A DNA stretch of 14,301 nt from an uncultured Clostridia bacterium (GTDB lineage: Bacteria; Bacillota; Clostridia; TANB77; CAG-508): the NCBI GenBank assembly GCA_934132805.1, contig CAKPAB010000033.1, positions 1-14,301 of the forward strand, written 5' to 3'. Positions within the stretch are counted from its first letter, which is position 1; every line of letters starts with the position of its first letter. The notes beneath the pieces are model-generated. The model made no database searches. It was given only the letters and a program-made list of their open reading frames with translations, and was not told where the DNA came from. The position numbers and the translations under genes were made by a program. Positions 1 to 8,216 of this stretch are shown here, in pieces.

Positions 1-114
1 GTTCCATCCAAATATCCATGGAAATAAGTTTAAATGTGCTGAGCTTGATATTGGTAATAATTCTGTTAGTCCTTGAATTATTCCTAAAATTAGTGCTTGT
101 AAAATTTCGTTCAT
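1..114 (-). CDS. uppP: Undecaprenyl-diphosphatase UppP (BacA), N-terminal fragment
   Basis: Only the first 38 codons are in the window; the gene continues past the left edge. The peptide begins MNEILQALILGIIQGLTELL and continues PISSSAHLNLFPWIFGWN. It carries the family's first signature (E/Q-G-L-T-E-x-x-P-[IV]-S-S-S-A-H), whose acidic, Ser and His residues belong to the active site. UppP is an integral membrane enzyme that dephosphorylates undecaprenyl pyrophosphate, recycling the lipid carrier for peptidoglycan and other surface glycans. The ATG (112-114) is preceded on the minus strand by GAGAGGAACA, a good ribosome binding site. The gene lies 85 bp downstream of dpaA in the same direction and may share its transcript. 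I found no convincing separate promoter in the gap. The call is confident despite truncation because the signature is complete. Confidence 0.9.
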   Translation of the reverse strand, partial: MNEILQALILGIIQGLTELLPISSSAHLNLFPWIFGWN

Positions 115-199
115 TTTTTGTTCCTCTCTTTCGTTTTTTATTTTGTTTTAATTTATATAATATGAATTTTTATTAATGCACATATTATTTAAATTTTGA

Positions 200-1078
200 C
201 TATTTTTTATATATTTCTTTTAAAATATTATAAACTGTATCTTTTATAAATTCTGCTGTTGTAACAGGTGCGACCTTTCCTGGTAATGCTAGTGCCCAAA
301 GTAATCTTATGTTTTTATTTTTTGCTGCCTTTTTGTCAATTCCTCCTGGGTTTGATGCTAAGTCTACTAATAAGCAATCATCTTTTACATATTTTATTTT
401 ATCTTCTGTTAATATCAAGTGTGGAACTGTATTTATAATAACATCAAATTCTGATAAGTTTTCACCTATTGTATTGATATTTGTTTCCATATGTCCATAT
501 GCGCGTATCCAGGCTAAGTCTTCGTCTTTTCTTGCTGCGCATGTAACCTTTGCAGATAGTCCTGCTAGCTTTCTTGCTAATACTTTTCCTATTCTTCCAA
601 AACCCAAAATTAAAATTTTGCTACCATGAATTATTTTGTTTGTGTTTGCAATTATAATTTCTATAGTTCCTTCTGCTGTTGATATTGTATTTAAAACAGC
701 TAATTCTTCCCTTTTCATTATGTCTATTATTTCTATATATTCGTCATTAGCTAGGTTGTATACCTCTGGGGCTATGCTACCCGCAATTAAAATTTTTGCA
801 TTTATTACATGCATAAGTTCTCTAATTGAAATTGTCTTGTCACTAAATGGCGAATTTATGTCTTTTCCATTGCTTGAAAATGGTATTGGTCCTATTATTA
901 CTTCTGAGTTTTTAACAGCATCTTGTAATTTGTTACATGTAATTATATTCTTGTTTTCTTTTAGTTCTTCTGCTTTTTCTACTCCATATGTGTATACTTT
1001 GCTGCCGTCTTCTGCTAGCATTTTTGCTAATTTTATTATTCTTAAGTCTCCACCTATAATTGTAAAATTTGTACTCAT
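200..1078 (-). CDS. dpaA: Dipicolinate synthase subunit A (DpaA/SpoVFA)
   Basis: The 292-residue protein is close to the usual family length of about 295-300. In Bacillus, DpaA with the flavoprotein DpaB converts dihydroxytetrahydrodipicolinate to dipicolinic acid in the mother cell, for loading into the spore core. Visible features are a central Rossmann nucleotide-binding motif GFGRIG (residues 159-164) after a hydrophobic strand, the segment LASNPGGID (about 240-248), and the C-terminal LPGKVAPVTTAE (about 265-276), which is characteristic of DpaA. The ATG at 1078 has a modest ribosome binding site (AAAGAGTG). No dpaB follows: the next gene downstream is uppP. I looked for a sporulation-type promoter in 1079-1230 and could not identify one with confidence. 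It implies the organism forms spores. The name is secure; the absence of dpaB applies only to this window. Confidence 0.93.
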   Translation of the reverse strand: MSTNFTIIGGDLRIIKLAKMLAEDGSKVYTYGVEKAEELKENKNIITCNKLQDAVKNSEVIIGPIPFSSNGKDINSPFSDKTISIRELMHVINAKILIAGSIAPEVYNLANDEYIEIIDIMKREELAVLNTISTAEGTIEIIIANTNKIIHGSKILILGFGRIGKVLARKLAGLSAKVTCAARKDEDLAWIRAYGHMETNINTIGENLSEFDVIINTVPHLILTEDKIKYVKDDCLLVDLASNPGGIDKKAAKNKNIRLLWALALPGKVAPVTTAEFIKDTVYNILKEIYKK

Positions 1079-1230
1079 AAAATCACTCTTTCTAATATAC
1101 TTTTTAATTTTTAGAACAAATCCGAAAAATTCTTTGTTTTTCCAGTAAATTTGTTTATATACGAAATGTTTTCTTTTATTAGTATATTATTTTTTGCAAA
1201 TTTTATGAATTTTTTTATATTTTCAATTTA

Positions 1231-2475
1231 TTAAAAGTCTCTTTGATTTTCATTTTGGTTTTCATTTTGGTTTTCTTCAATATCTTTCTGTTTTTTGCTT
1301 TCTTTTTTCTCTGTTTTTAACATTTTTATATCATCATAGCTCAGATTTCTAGTTAAATCAAACATGTCTTCCAAATGTTCTTTTGCTTGTAGTTCCTTTT
1401 CTGTTAATTTTTTTGTTATTTCTTCTTTGTAATTTGTATTAAATGGTATAGAAATTCTTGCAATAACTGGTATAAATATTGGATCTTTTTTTATTTTTGG
1501 AACTACTTTTGATGCGTCTATATCTATTGCTACATTTGCATATTGTATCGCTTTATCCTTATCATCTTTTATCATTGCTATTTTTGAAAGTTCATAATAA
1601 CTATCTGCTGAAAGTTCTTCATCTTCTATTGCTTCCATAAAGTATTTTTCTGCTTCTTCTAATTCTTTATATATTAATGCAATTTCTGCTAATGAGTATT
1701 TTGAGTTATATGAAAGTGAGTTTATGTCTGCTGCTCTTTCATAACAAATTTTGGCATTTTGGAAATCATTTAGCATTGTATATGCAATTCCTAAATTGTA
1801 GTTTATTTCAAAACTTAATGGATTGTATTTTAATGCATTTTGATATATGTTTACTGCTTCTTTGTATTTTTCTTTTGATAGTAATATTTCTCCTAGCAAC
1901 TCTGTTGCTTTGTAGTAATCTGGCTTTTTGTTTAGTAAGTTAAATAACATTTCTTCTGCTTCATTTGTTTTTTCAAGGTTGTTTAGTAATTCTGCAATTT
2001 TATAATATGAATCATAATCTTGTTTGTTTGCATCTATTGCTTGTACATATTTGTCTATTGCTTTTCTCATTCCACCTTCTAATTCGTAAATTTCTGCCAG
2101 CATTTTGTGCCCAATGTAGTTTTCTGGATATTTTGTTACTAGGTTTATTAATTGCTCTTTTGCTTTTTTGTTGTTTCCAAATTTTAAGTATATTTGTGCT
2201 TTTATTACATTTAAAATTTGTATTAGTGGTATTCCTTTTTTGTCTAGTGTAAGTATTGTTATTGGAATTAGTATTGCTAATATGTATTTTGCTATTGTAA
2301 AAAATGGTCCAAATTGAATTTTTTTAAGTACTTCTACAAAGTTTAGTGATATTCCTATTGCTTCTATTATTAGAATGCCTATGTAATTTGTGTCATTTTC
2401 TTTTATCATTTTAAAAAACATATATACAAATATTCCAAATGCTAGTGTTGTAAAAATTAATTGTTCTAAAATCAT
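1231..2475 (-). CDS. Membrane-anchored TPR-repeat protein
   Basis: This 414-residue protein has three hydrophobic segments near the N-terminus (about residues 3-22, 31-50 and 58-78). They are followed by a long run of tetratricopeptide-like helical pairs (about 85-325), for example NNKKAKEQLINLVTKYPENY and KYKEAVNIYQNALKYNP. The C-terminus is a charged, low-complexity tail rich in Lys, Glu, Gln and Asn. The TPR part should be a protein-interaction scaffold, probably cytoplasmic; no catalytic motif is visible. The ATG at 2475 has an excellent AAAGGAGAAAAAC ribosome binding site and a TAGACA/TACAAT promoter upstream (2535-2563). It lies upstream of dpaA in the same orientation, with 152 bp between them. 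Proteins of this layout are common in Clostridia but have no assigned role, so I give no symbol. Confidence 0.75.
   Translation of the reverse strand: MILEQLIFTTLAFGIFVYMFFKMIKENDTNYIGILIIEAIGISLNFVEVLKKIQFGPFFTIAKYILAILIPITILTLDKKGIPLIQILNVIKAQIYLKFGNNKKAKEQLINLVTKYPENYIGHKMLAEIYELEGGMRKAIDKYVQAIDANKQDYDSYYKIAELLNNLEKTNEAEEMLFNLLNKKPDYYKATELLGEILLSKEKYKEAVNIYQNALKYNPLSFEINYNLGIAYTMLNDFQNAKICYERAADINSLSYNSKYSLAEIALIYKELEEAEKYFMEAIEDEELSADSYYELSKIAMIKDDKDKAIQYANVAIDIDASKVVPKIKKDPIFIPVIARISIPFNTNYKEEITKKLTEKELQAKEHLEDMFDLTRNLSYDDIKMLKTEKKESKKQKDIEENQNENQNENQRDF
1247..1270. repeat. Two-copy 12-bp tandem repeat in TPR gene tail
   Basis: TTTTCATTTTGG occurs twice in direct tandem (1247-1258 and 1259-1270), followed by a partial third unit. 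It encodes the (ENQN)-type repeat just before the C-terminus of the TPR protein. Each unit is four codons, so copy-number changes keep the frame. Confidence 0.8.
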
Positions 2476-2534
2476 GTTTTTCTCCTTTTTGTAAACATTT
2501 GAATTCTAAATTGTTTTCAGTTTTTCTTCTTAAT

Positions 2535-2563
2535 ATTGTATTTCATTTTTTTTAATTTGTCTA
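2535..2563 (-). promoter_or_regulatory. Sigma-A type promoter for the TPR gene
   Basis: On the minus strand, TAGACA (2558-2563, 5 of 6 to TTGACA) is followed after exactly 17 bp by TACAAT (2535-2540, 5 of 6 to TATAAT). The start would lie about 50 bp upstream of the TPR gene ATG at 2475. The same TAGACA -35 recurs in the promoter at 12385-12413, which supports it as real. Confidence 0.6.
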
Positions 2564-2603
2564 GTATTTTTGTATAATTTTCGAATTTATGTTTATACTA
2601 AAA

Positions 2604-2632
2604 TTGTAAGCAATAATTATTTAGCTTATATT
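2604..2632 (+). promoter_or_regulatory. Candidate promoter for the small helical-bundle gene
   Basis: TTGTAA (2604-2609, 4 of 6) is followed by a 17-bp spacer and TATATT (2627-2632, 5 of 6). This would give a leader of about 45 nt before the ATG at 2684. A competing, poorer pairing is TTGTAC (2631-2636) with TACAAT (2655-2660). In such AT-rich DNA chance matches are frequent, so confidence is limited. Confidence 0.4.
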
Positions 2633-2683
2633 GTACAAAGTTTTTTAATTTTATTACAATATAAAATTGGAGGTTTTTAACAC

Positions 2684-3118
2684 ATGGAAAATAAAGTTTT
2701 GAATATCTTAGATGAAGTAAATAAAGGTGCAACTATGGGAATGGATGCTATTTCTTATGTTTCTGAAAAAGTTGTTGATGATGATTTTAAGCAAGTTTTA
2801 GATACAGAATATAATAAATATAAGGATATTTCTAATAGAGTAAATATTTTATATGATAATTATAGTACTAAGAAACCGCATGAGACAAATGCTATGAATA
2901 AGATGATGACTTGGTATGGTATTCAAATGAAAACAATGTCTGATGATAGTACTTCTAAATTGTCTGAGCTTCTAATGCAAGGTACTAATATGGGTATTAT
3001 TGAAGGGCGTCGTTTATTGAATCAAAATCAAAATATTGAGCCTAATGTTAAGAATATTTTGAATGATTTTGTTGTCATGCAAGAAGATAGTGTTGAGACC
3101 TTAAAAAAATATTTGTAA
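2684..3118 (+). CDS. Small all-helical protein, conserved clostridial family of unknown function
   Basis: The 144-residue protein has no signal peptide or membrane segment. It reads as a four-helix bundle with long amphipathic helices at about residues 3-30, 32-60, 65-105 and 108-143. The pattern (LNxVxKxAxMGxDxISYVxxKV near the N-terminus, then MTWYGIQMKTMSDDSTSKLS and MGIIEGRRLLNQ) resembles a small hypothetical family widespread in gut Clostridia, ferritin-like in overall plan (compare DUF2383). The assignment is by memory of the pattern, and no metal-ligand set is obvious. The ATG has a GGAGG site at 2669-2673. The gene is transcribed divergently from the TPR gene and alone, ending at the strong terminator 3134-3180. 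Like rluA it is on the plus strand, against the local majority. I propose no function. Confidence 0.7.
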   Translation: MENKVLNILDEVNKGATMGMDAISYVSEKVVDDDFKQVLDTEYNKYKDISNRVNILYDNYSTKKPHETNAMNKMMTWYGIQMKTMSDDSTSKLSELLMQGTNMGIIEGRRLLNQNQNIEPNVKNILNDFVVMQEDSVETLKKYL

Positions 3119-3133
3119 TTACTCTGTTATTGC

Positions 3134-3180
3134 AAAAAGATAATATATGTTAATGTATAAAAACATATATTATCTTTTTT
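3134..3180. terminator. Bidirectional rho-independent terminator
   Basis: A perfect 18-bp inverted repeat (arms 3134-3151 and 3162-3179, 10-nt loop) begins with AAAAAGATAATATATGTT. The right arm ends in a T-run and the left begins with an A-run, so it can terminate both the plus-strand gene ending at 3118 and the minus-strand operon ending at 3201. Its position between two converging genes fits this. Confidence 0.92.
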
Positions 3181-3200
3181 ATATATAATTTTATTATAAA

Positions 3201-3776
3201 TCAGTTTAAATTACTATAAATTTTATAATCTCTTAATATTTTTCTTACATAATTATTTGTTTCTTTATAAGGAATATTCTCAATATCAGATCCATCTGCT
3301 TTTATTATTCCCTTTTCTATCCAATTATCAACTGTCCCAATGCCAGCATTATATGCTGTTATTGCAATTTCAACATTTTCATACTTTTGTATTAATGTTG
3401 ACAAATATTTTGTTCCAATATTTATATTTATTTCAGGCTCTAATAATTTACTTTTTAAATCTTCATTTAAAATATTCAAATCCGTCTTTTTGCATACATC
3501 TTGTGCAGTGCTCTCCATTAGTTGCATTAGTCCTATTGCGCCTTTTCCTGACTCAGCCCTTTCATTAAAATTACTTTCTGCTTTTATTAATGCATATACT
3601 AAATTTTCGTCAACATTATATTCTTTCGAATATTTCTGTACATATTCTTGATAATCTTTTTTATATATTATTTTTTGTATTCTAATAGGAATGTTTAAAA
3701 ATGCAATTATCATGCATAAAATTAATATTATTGCTACAATTATTATCTGTTTTTTTGTTACATTTACTATAAACAT
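3201..3776 (-). CDS. Small membrane-anchored lytic transglycosylase (SLT family)
   Basis: I place the start at the ATG at 3774-3776 (191 residues). An in-frame GTG at 3785 lies only 1 nt from the GGAG ribosome binding site, whereas the ATG is 10 nt from it. The N-terminus has one hydrophobic anchor (about residues 10-30), so the enzyme should act outside the membrane. The SLT fold follows: ALIKAES with the catalytic Glu (about residue 67), then GAIGLMQLM (about 80-87), AYNAG (about 141-145), and NIPYKETNNYVRKI (about 167-180). Such enzymes cleave the glycan strand of peptidoglycan to a 1,6-anhydro end. It sits 44 bp downstream of polA and is probably the last gene of the operon, ending at the terminator 3134-3180. 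In other Clostridia coaE usually lies between polA and this gene; here it is absent. Confidence 0.9.
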   Translation of the reverse strand: MFIVNVTKKQIIIVAIILILCMIIAFLNIPIRIQKIIYKKDYQEYVQKYSKEYNVDENLVYALIKAESNFNERAESGKGAIGLMQLMESTAQDVCKKTDLNILNEDLKSKLLEPEININIGTKYLSTLIQKYENVEIAITAYNAGIGTVDNWIEKGIIKADGSDIENIPYKETNNYVRKILRDYKIYSNLN

Positions 3777-3820
3777 TTTAATCACACTCCTTTTGATTTT
3801 TTGTCTTTTTTTAATGAGTT

Positions 3821-6622
3821 CTATTTACATTCATACCAATTTTCTGCCTCAGAAACTTCTGCAATTAGTGGTACATTAAGTTTAATTGCTTTTTCCATTT
3901 CATCTTTTATAATTTCTTTTACTTTGTCCGCTTCTTTTAATGGTGCTTCTATCATCATTTCATCATGGACTTGTAGAACAATTTTGGCCTCCAATTTTTC
4001 TTCTGTCAATTTCTTGTATACATTTATCATCGCAATTTTCATAATATCAGCTGCTGTTCCTTGTATTGGTGTATTCATTGCTGCTCTTTCGCCAAATTGT
4101 CTTACCATATAGTTATTTGACTTTAATTCTGGAATATATCTTCTTCTATTAAACAATGTTTCAACATATCCAGTTTCTTTTGCTTTTTCTTTTATGTCAT
4201 CCATGAATTTTTTTATTCCAGCATATTCTTGTAAGTATTCTTCTATATATTGTTTTGCTATTTTTCTTGATATTCCTAGTTGTTCTCCTAGTCCGAAGTC
4301 ACTTATTCCATAAACAATTCCAAAATTTACAGCTTTTGCATTGCTTCTTTGCTCTTTTGTAACTTCTTCCATTGGTGTTTTAAATACTTTGGATGCTGCT
4401 TGTCTATGAATATCTTCTCCATCTTTAAATGCTTGGACCATATGTGTGTCATTTGACATATGTGCTAGTACTCTTAATTCTATTTGTGAATAGTCTGCAT
4501 CAATATAAACTTTTCCTTTTTCTGGTTTAAATATCTTTCTTACTTGTTTTCCTAGTTCAAATCTTGTTGGTATATTTTGTAAGTTTGGCTCTGTTGAGCT
4601 TATCCTTCCTGTTGCTGTTATTGTTTGATGGAAAAATGAGTGTATTCTTTTTGTTTTTGGATTGATATATGGTTTTAAGCCTTCTACATATGTTGAGTTT
4701 AATTTCATTAGTTGTCTATAATCTAATATTTCTGAAATTATTGGGTCTTCTTTTTTTAGTTTTTCTAAAACGTCTACATCTGTTGAGTAACCACTTTTTG
4801 TCTTCTTTACAACTGGCAGTTTCATTTTTTCAAATAATATTTCACCTAATTGTTTTGTTGAGTTTATATTGAATTCTTCTCCAGCCATTTCATATATCAT
4901 TTTTGTTTTTATTTCTAATTGTTTTTTTAACTGATTTCCAAATTTATTAAGTTCTTCTTCGTCTGCATACATTCCATTCCATTGCATATTAGCAAGTACT
5001 GTTACTGTTGGCATATCTATATTATTAAATAATTCTACTGCATTTATTTCTTCTAGTTTTTTCATTGTTAATTCTTGTAATTTATAGACTATATATGAAT
5101 ATAATGCACATTTTTCTTCTTCTGTTTTTCTTGCTTGTTCTTCTTTTTGCTTATCTTCTTCTGATTTTTCATTATTTGTATTAGAAAGATTAGCCTCTTG
5201 CATTGTATCAAATAAATTGATTTGTTCTCCCTTTGCTTTTTTTGCTTCTCCTAAAGTTTCATCAATGTCTATTTCTAAATATTGTTCTGCTAAATTATTT
5301 AATTTTAGTTTGTTATTTGTTGGGTTTAAAATATATGCTGCAATACTTGCGTCATAACTTATTCCTTTAAAATCTATTTTTTCTTGTTTTAATAGTATAT
5401 AAACTCTTCCTAAATCTATACCACTTTTTAGTATTTTATTATCTTCAAAGATTTCTTTAAATTCTTGTATTCTGCTTATTTTATTTTCTCCATCTTTTGA
5501 TTTTTCGTTATCATTTAAATATATAAAATATGCTTCATTTTCAGCAGAATTGAATACTGAAATACCTGTAATTTTTTCTTTTATAATTTTGTTTTCATTA
5601 TCATCTTTTTCAGTTTCTATATAAAATACCATCTTTCCTTGTTTTTGGATAATCTCTTTTATTTCTTCTATTGGTTTATTCACAATTTTGTATTGATTTT
5701 CAATTTTATTTTCATTGTTACTATTTCCTGCTTCATTTTGTAAATTAAATCTATCTATATATCTTTTAAAATTAAGATGCTTAAAAAGTTCTAAAACCTT
5801 TGGTTTGTCCCATTCCTCAAGTTTTAGCTCTTCTAATGTATCTTCAATTGGAACTTTTGTATTTATTTCTCCTAATGTTCTTGAAAGATATGCTAAATCT
5901 TTGTTTTGTTCTAATTTTTCCTTTTGTTTTCCTTTTATATCTGCTTCTCCAGCCTCTAATTTTTTATATAAGTTGTCAATTGTTTCATATTTTTGAACTA
6001 AAGAAAGTGCTGTTTTTTCGCCTATTCCTGGAACTCCTGGTATATTATCAGATGTATCCCCTTGTAAACCTTTTACTTCTATTAATTGTTTTGGCTCTAT
6101 TCCATAAACTTCTTTTACTTTTTCTCTATTGAATATCTCAGTCTCTGTTTTTCCTCCTTTTGTTCTAGGAATGTTTATTCTTACATTGTCTGTTGCTAAT
6201 TGAAATGTATCTCTATCTCCAGAAAGTATTACAACTTCTAGTCCTTTTTTTTCTCCATATCTTGAAAGTGTTCCAATTACATCATCACCTTCATAACCTT
6301 CTTTTTCTATTATATCAATATTCATTGCCCTTAGAACTTCTTTAATTATTGGCATTTGTTCTGCAAGTTCTGTTGGCATTCCTTTTCTGTTTGCTTTGTA
6401 TCCTTCATACATTTTATGCCTTGCTGTTGGTGCTTTAAGGTCAAATGTTACTCCTATATAATCAGGTTTTTCGTCTTCTAACAATTTAAACAAAATTGCT
6501 AAAAAACCATATATTGCATTTGTGTATTTTCCGTCTTTTGTGGTTAGTGCTTTACTTCCCATTATTCCATAAAATGCTCTATTCATTATGCTATTTCCGT
6601 CTATTAATACTAGTTTTTTCAA
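3821..6622 (-). CDS. polA: DNA polymerase I
   Basis: The 933 residues comprise three parts. The 5'-nuclease domain (about 1-295) has GDDVIG at 112-117, SGDRD at 134-138 and the helix-hairpin-helix GVPGIGEKTA. A degenerate 3'-5' exonuclease domain spans about 310-530. The polymerase domain (about 540-933) has motif A DADYSQIELR (708-717), motif B RSNAKAVNFGIVYG (759-772) and motif C VHDE (885-888). The enzyme fills gaps and removes primers in replication and repair. Proofreading should be lost: the DxE motif reads ETE (336-338), and the last exonuclease Asp is missing in CALYSYIVYKL. A charged low-complexity insert lies at about 480-505. Translation starts at TTG (6620-6622), 8 nt after a perfect AGGAGG. 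It follows the GtrII-like gene by 44 bp, with a GC-rich hairpin (6643-6658) between them, and precedes the transglycosylase. Confidence 0.97.
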   Translation of the reverse strand: MKKLVLIDGNSIMNRAFYGIMGSKALTTKDGKYTNAIYGFLAILFKLLEDEKPDYIGVTFDLKAPTARHKMYEGYKANRKGMPTELAEQMPIIKEVLRAMNIDIIEKEGYEGDDVIGTLSRYGEKKGLEVVILSGDRDTFQLATDNVRINIPRTKGGKTETEIFNREKVKEVYGIEPKQLIEVKGLQGDTSDNIPGVPGIGEKTALSLVQKYETIDNLYKKLEAGEADIKGKQKEKLEQNKDLAYLSRTLGEINTKVPIEDTLEELKLEEWDKPKVLELFKHLNFKRYIDRFNLQNEAGNSNNENKIENQYKIVNKPIEEIKEIIQKQGKMVFYIETEKDDNENKIIKEKITGISVFNSAENEAYFIYLNDNEKSKDGENKISRIQEFKEIFEDNKILKSGIDLGRVYILLKQEKIDFKGISYDASIAAYILNPTNNKLKLNNLAEQYLEIDIDETLGEAKKAKGEQINLFDTMQEANLSNTNNEKSEEDKQKEEQARKTEEEKCALYSYIVYKLQELTMKKLEEINAVELFNNIDMPTVTVLANMQWNGMYADEEELNKFGNQLKKQLEIKTKMIYEMAGEEFNINSTKQLGEILFEKMKLPVVKKTKSGYSTDVDVLEKLKKEDPIISEILDYRQLMKLNSTYVEGLKPYINPKTKRIHSFFHQTITATGRISSTEPNLQNIPTRFELGKQVRKIFKPEKGKVYIDADYSQIELRVLAHMSNDTHMVQAFKDGEDIHRQAASKVFKTPMEEVTKEQRSNAKAVNFGIVYGISDFGLGEQLGISRKIAKQYIEEYLQEYAGIKKFMDDIKEKAKETGYVETLFNRRRYIPELKSNNYMVRQFGERAAMNTPIQGTAADIMKIAMINVYKKLTEEKLEAKIVLQVHDEMMIEAPLKEADKVKEIIKDEMEKAIKLNVPLIAEVSEAENWYECK

Positions 6623-6642
6623 ATTTTTTTCCTCCTAAAATG

Positions 6643-6658
6643 TGGGGTTTGTACCCCA
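6643..6658 (-). promoter_or_regulatory. GC-rich hairpin before the polA ribosome binding site
   Basis: TGGGGT (6643-6648) and ACCCCA (6653-6658) form a 6-bp stem with a 4-nt loop. In the minus-strand transcript it lies between the GtrII-like stop (6667) and the polA AGGAGG (6631-6636), leaving about 6 nt to that site. No U-tract follows, so it is not a standard terminator. Four consecutive G-C pairs stand out in this AT-rich DNA. Possible roles are RNA processing, mRNA stability or tuning of polA translation. Confidence 0.5.
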
Positions 6659-6666
6659 TGATAATT

Positions 6667-8166
6667 TTAAAAATTAATAACGATGCAGTCTTCTAGCTCT
6701 TTTATTGATCCGTCTTTTGGATAATTGTTCATTGTTTCTGCTTCAACTTTTCCTTTTTCATATTCGTCATCTGTTGGAACTTTAAAATTATAACCTAGAG
6801 AATTTAAAAATTTGATAAATTCTCTTCCATTATCATCAAAAGCTTTCTTTCCCCACCAAAGGACAGATAGGCTATTTGATTGTGCTCCTGTTCCTCCCAT
6901 TCCTTTATATGGTGTTCCCATGATTACTAATGGTTTTGTTGTATTATAATCTTTTTCTAAAGTGTATATTAAATCATATGCAATATGTAAGTCTTTTTGA
7001 TATCTCATGTAATCATTATAAAATAATTTATTTAATGATATTGTTTGTTGTAATACTAAAATTCCTATTGCAATGCTTGCTAGTATTTTTGTTATTTTGT
7101 ATTCACTTAAAAATGTATATGCTACCATAATGATTATTGCAACAAATAGTTCCCATGATGTGCATGTTCTATATAAAACTGGATATAGTTGCAATATGCT
7201 TATAGCAAAGTTTGATAAAAACATCGCTATAAATATAACTAATATCATCCAATTTCTCTTCTTATCAGATTGTAAAATACTTATTGCTAGTCCTATTGCT
7301 GATACTATATCAAAAACTACTACTGGTAAATATGTTGGACTTTTCATGGCATTTACTATATTAACTATTAATAATTGCATACTATCTAATATCCCATATT
7401 TTCCCCAGTTTATTGTTTTGTCTGCTCCGTCTGATGGTTTTATTCCGGCTAAGAAAATTAAATTTGCTATTATTTCGTATAAAATAATTCCAATTACTAC
7501 CATTCCTAAATTTGCAAATATATATTTAAAAATATCTTTTGTTTTTTTGTCTTTGTTGTTGTATATAATTAGAATTGCGGTAATACATATAGCTACCAAC
7601 ATTACTTGTGCACATGCTTCATACATTGAAAACGCTATTGCTAAAATTGTCGGGATAATTGCATATATATTTTTTTTATGTAACTTAGTGTAATTTTCAT
7701 AAAATGTCATTATTCCTAATGAGGCTAAAAATGAGCCTATCATTACTGCTAAACTGCTATTTGAAAATAAGCAGCTTTCGTTTATTATTGGAAATGAAAT
7801 GCATATTGTTGCAAAAGCAATATATCCTCCAAGTGGTATTTTTTCTTTTAAATTTTTCTTTAAAAATATACACCATAATATTGCTGTTGACATTATTATA
7901 AATGCGACTACAAATTCTATCCAAAATGGTACAAATTCTGTTAGATTTAATATTCTGTATATTAAATATGAGCCCCATCTTCCACTTCCTAACATTTCTT
8001 TGTCTTGATAATATCTATCAAATGCTGTTTCATCCATTCCTATTGATGTGTTTGTTATTGTAAAACCAAAACTTAAAATTGTTACTAATATGATTGCTAT
8101 AATAAATATTTTGTTCTTACAAAAATATTCTATTGTTTTTTTGTATTCTTTTTTTATATTCTCCAT
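6667..8166 (-). CDS. GtrII-like integral membrane glucosyltransferase
   Basis: This 499-residue, highly hydrophobic protein has about ten or more membrane segments. A first segment (about 20-38) is followed by an outside loop containing GMDETAFDRYYQD (about 43-55) and SGRWGSYL (about 61-68). That acidic pair and GRW stretch are typical of the GtrII / Glucos_trans_II group of GT-C enzymes, which transfer glucose from a polyprenyl-phosphate donor to a surface glycan. The C-terminal part from about residue 400 is soluble-looking (KPLVIMGTPYKGMGGTGAQS) and ends in a short acidic tail. The ATG has GGAAAGGAA upstream. It lies between queH (50 bp upstream) and polA (44 bp downstream). Assignment to the broad GT-C/GtrII group is reasonable; the sugar and acceptor are unknown. 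Confidence 0.75.
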   Translation of the reverse strand: MENIKKEYKKTIEYFCKNKIFIIAIILVTILSFGFTITNTSIGMDETAFDRYYQDKEMLGSGRWGSYLIYRILNLTEFVPFWIEFVVAFIIMSTAILWCIFLKKNLKEKIPLGGYIAFATICISFPIINESCLFSNSSLAVMIGSFLASLGIMTFYENYTKLHKKNIYAIIPTILAIAFSMYEACAQVMLVAICITAILIIYNNKDKKTKDIFKYIFANLGMVVIGIILYEIIANLIFLAGIKPSDGADKTINWGKYGILDSMQLLIVNIVNAMKSPTYLPVVVFDIVSAIGLAISILQSDKKRNWMILVIFIAMFLSNFAISILQLYPVLYRTCTSWELFVAIIIMVAYTFLSEYKITKILASIAIGILVLQQTISLNKLFYNDYMRYQKDLHIAYDLIYTLEKDYNTTKPLVIMGTPYKGMGGTGAQSNSLSVLWWGKKAFDDNGREFIKFLNSLGYNFKVPTDDEYEKGKVEAETMNNYPKDGSIKELEDCIVINF

Positions 8167-8216
8167 TTTATGTTTTTTTCCTTTCCAAAATTATAAAGTC
8201 TCTATGTGTTTTATAT

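Noticed and set aside
115..199. Promoter for uppP
   Set aside because: TATA-like hexamers occur, but no -35 box at suitable spacing was found.
1079..1230. Sporulation sigma promoter and terminator between the TPR gene and dpaA
   Set aside because: Several AT-rich partial matches and an AACAAA/TTTGTT inverted repeat exist, but none has correct boxes with proper spacing or a T-tract after a stable stem.
3777..3785. GTG start for the lytic transglycosylase
   Set aside because: It lies 1 nt from the GGAG ribosome binding site; the ATG at 3776 is correctly spaced at 10 nt.
7073..7693. Open frame of 206 codons on the plus strand opposite the GtrII-like gene
   Set aside because: It is the antisense of a convincing membrane protein, lacks a ribosome binding site, and its hydrophobicity mirrors the real gene. 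Other long plus-strand frames opposite dpaA, the TPR gene, polA and ruvB are rejected on the same grounds.
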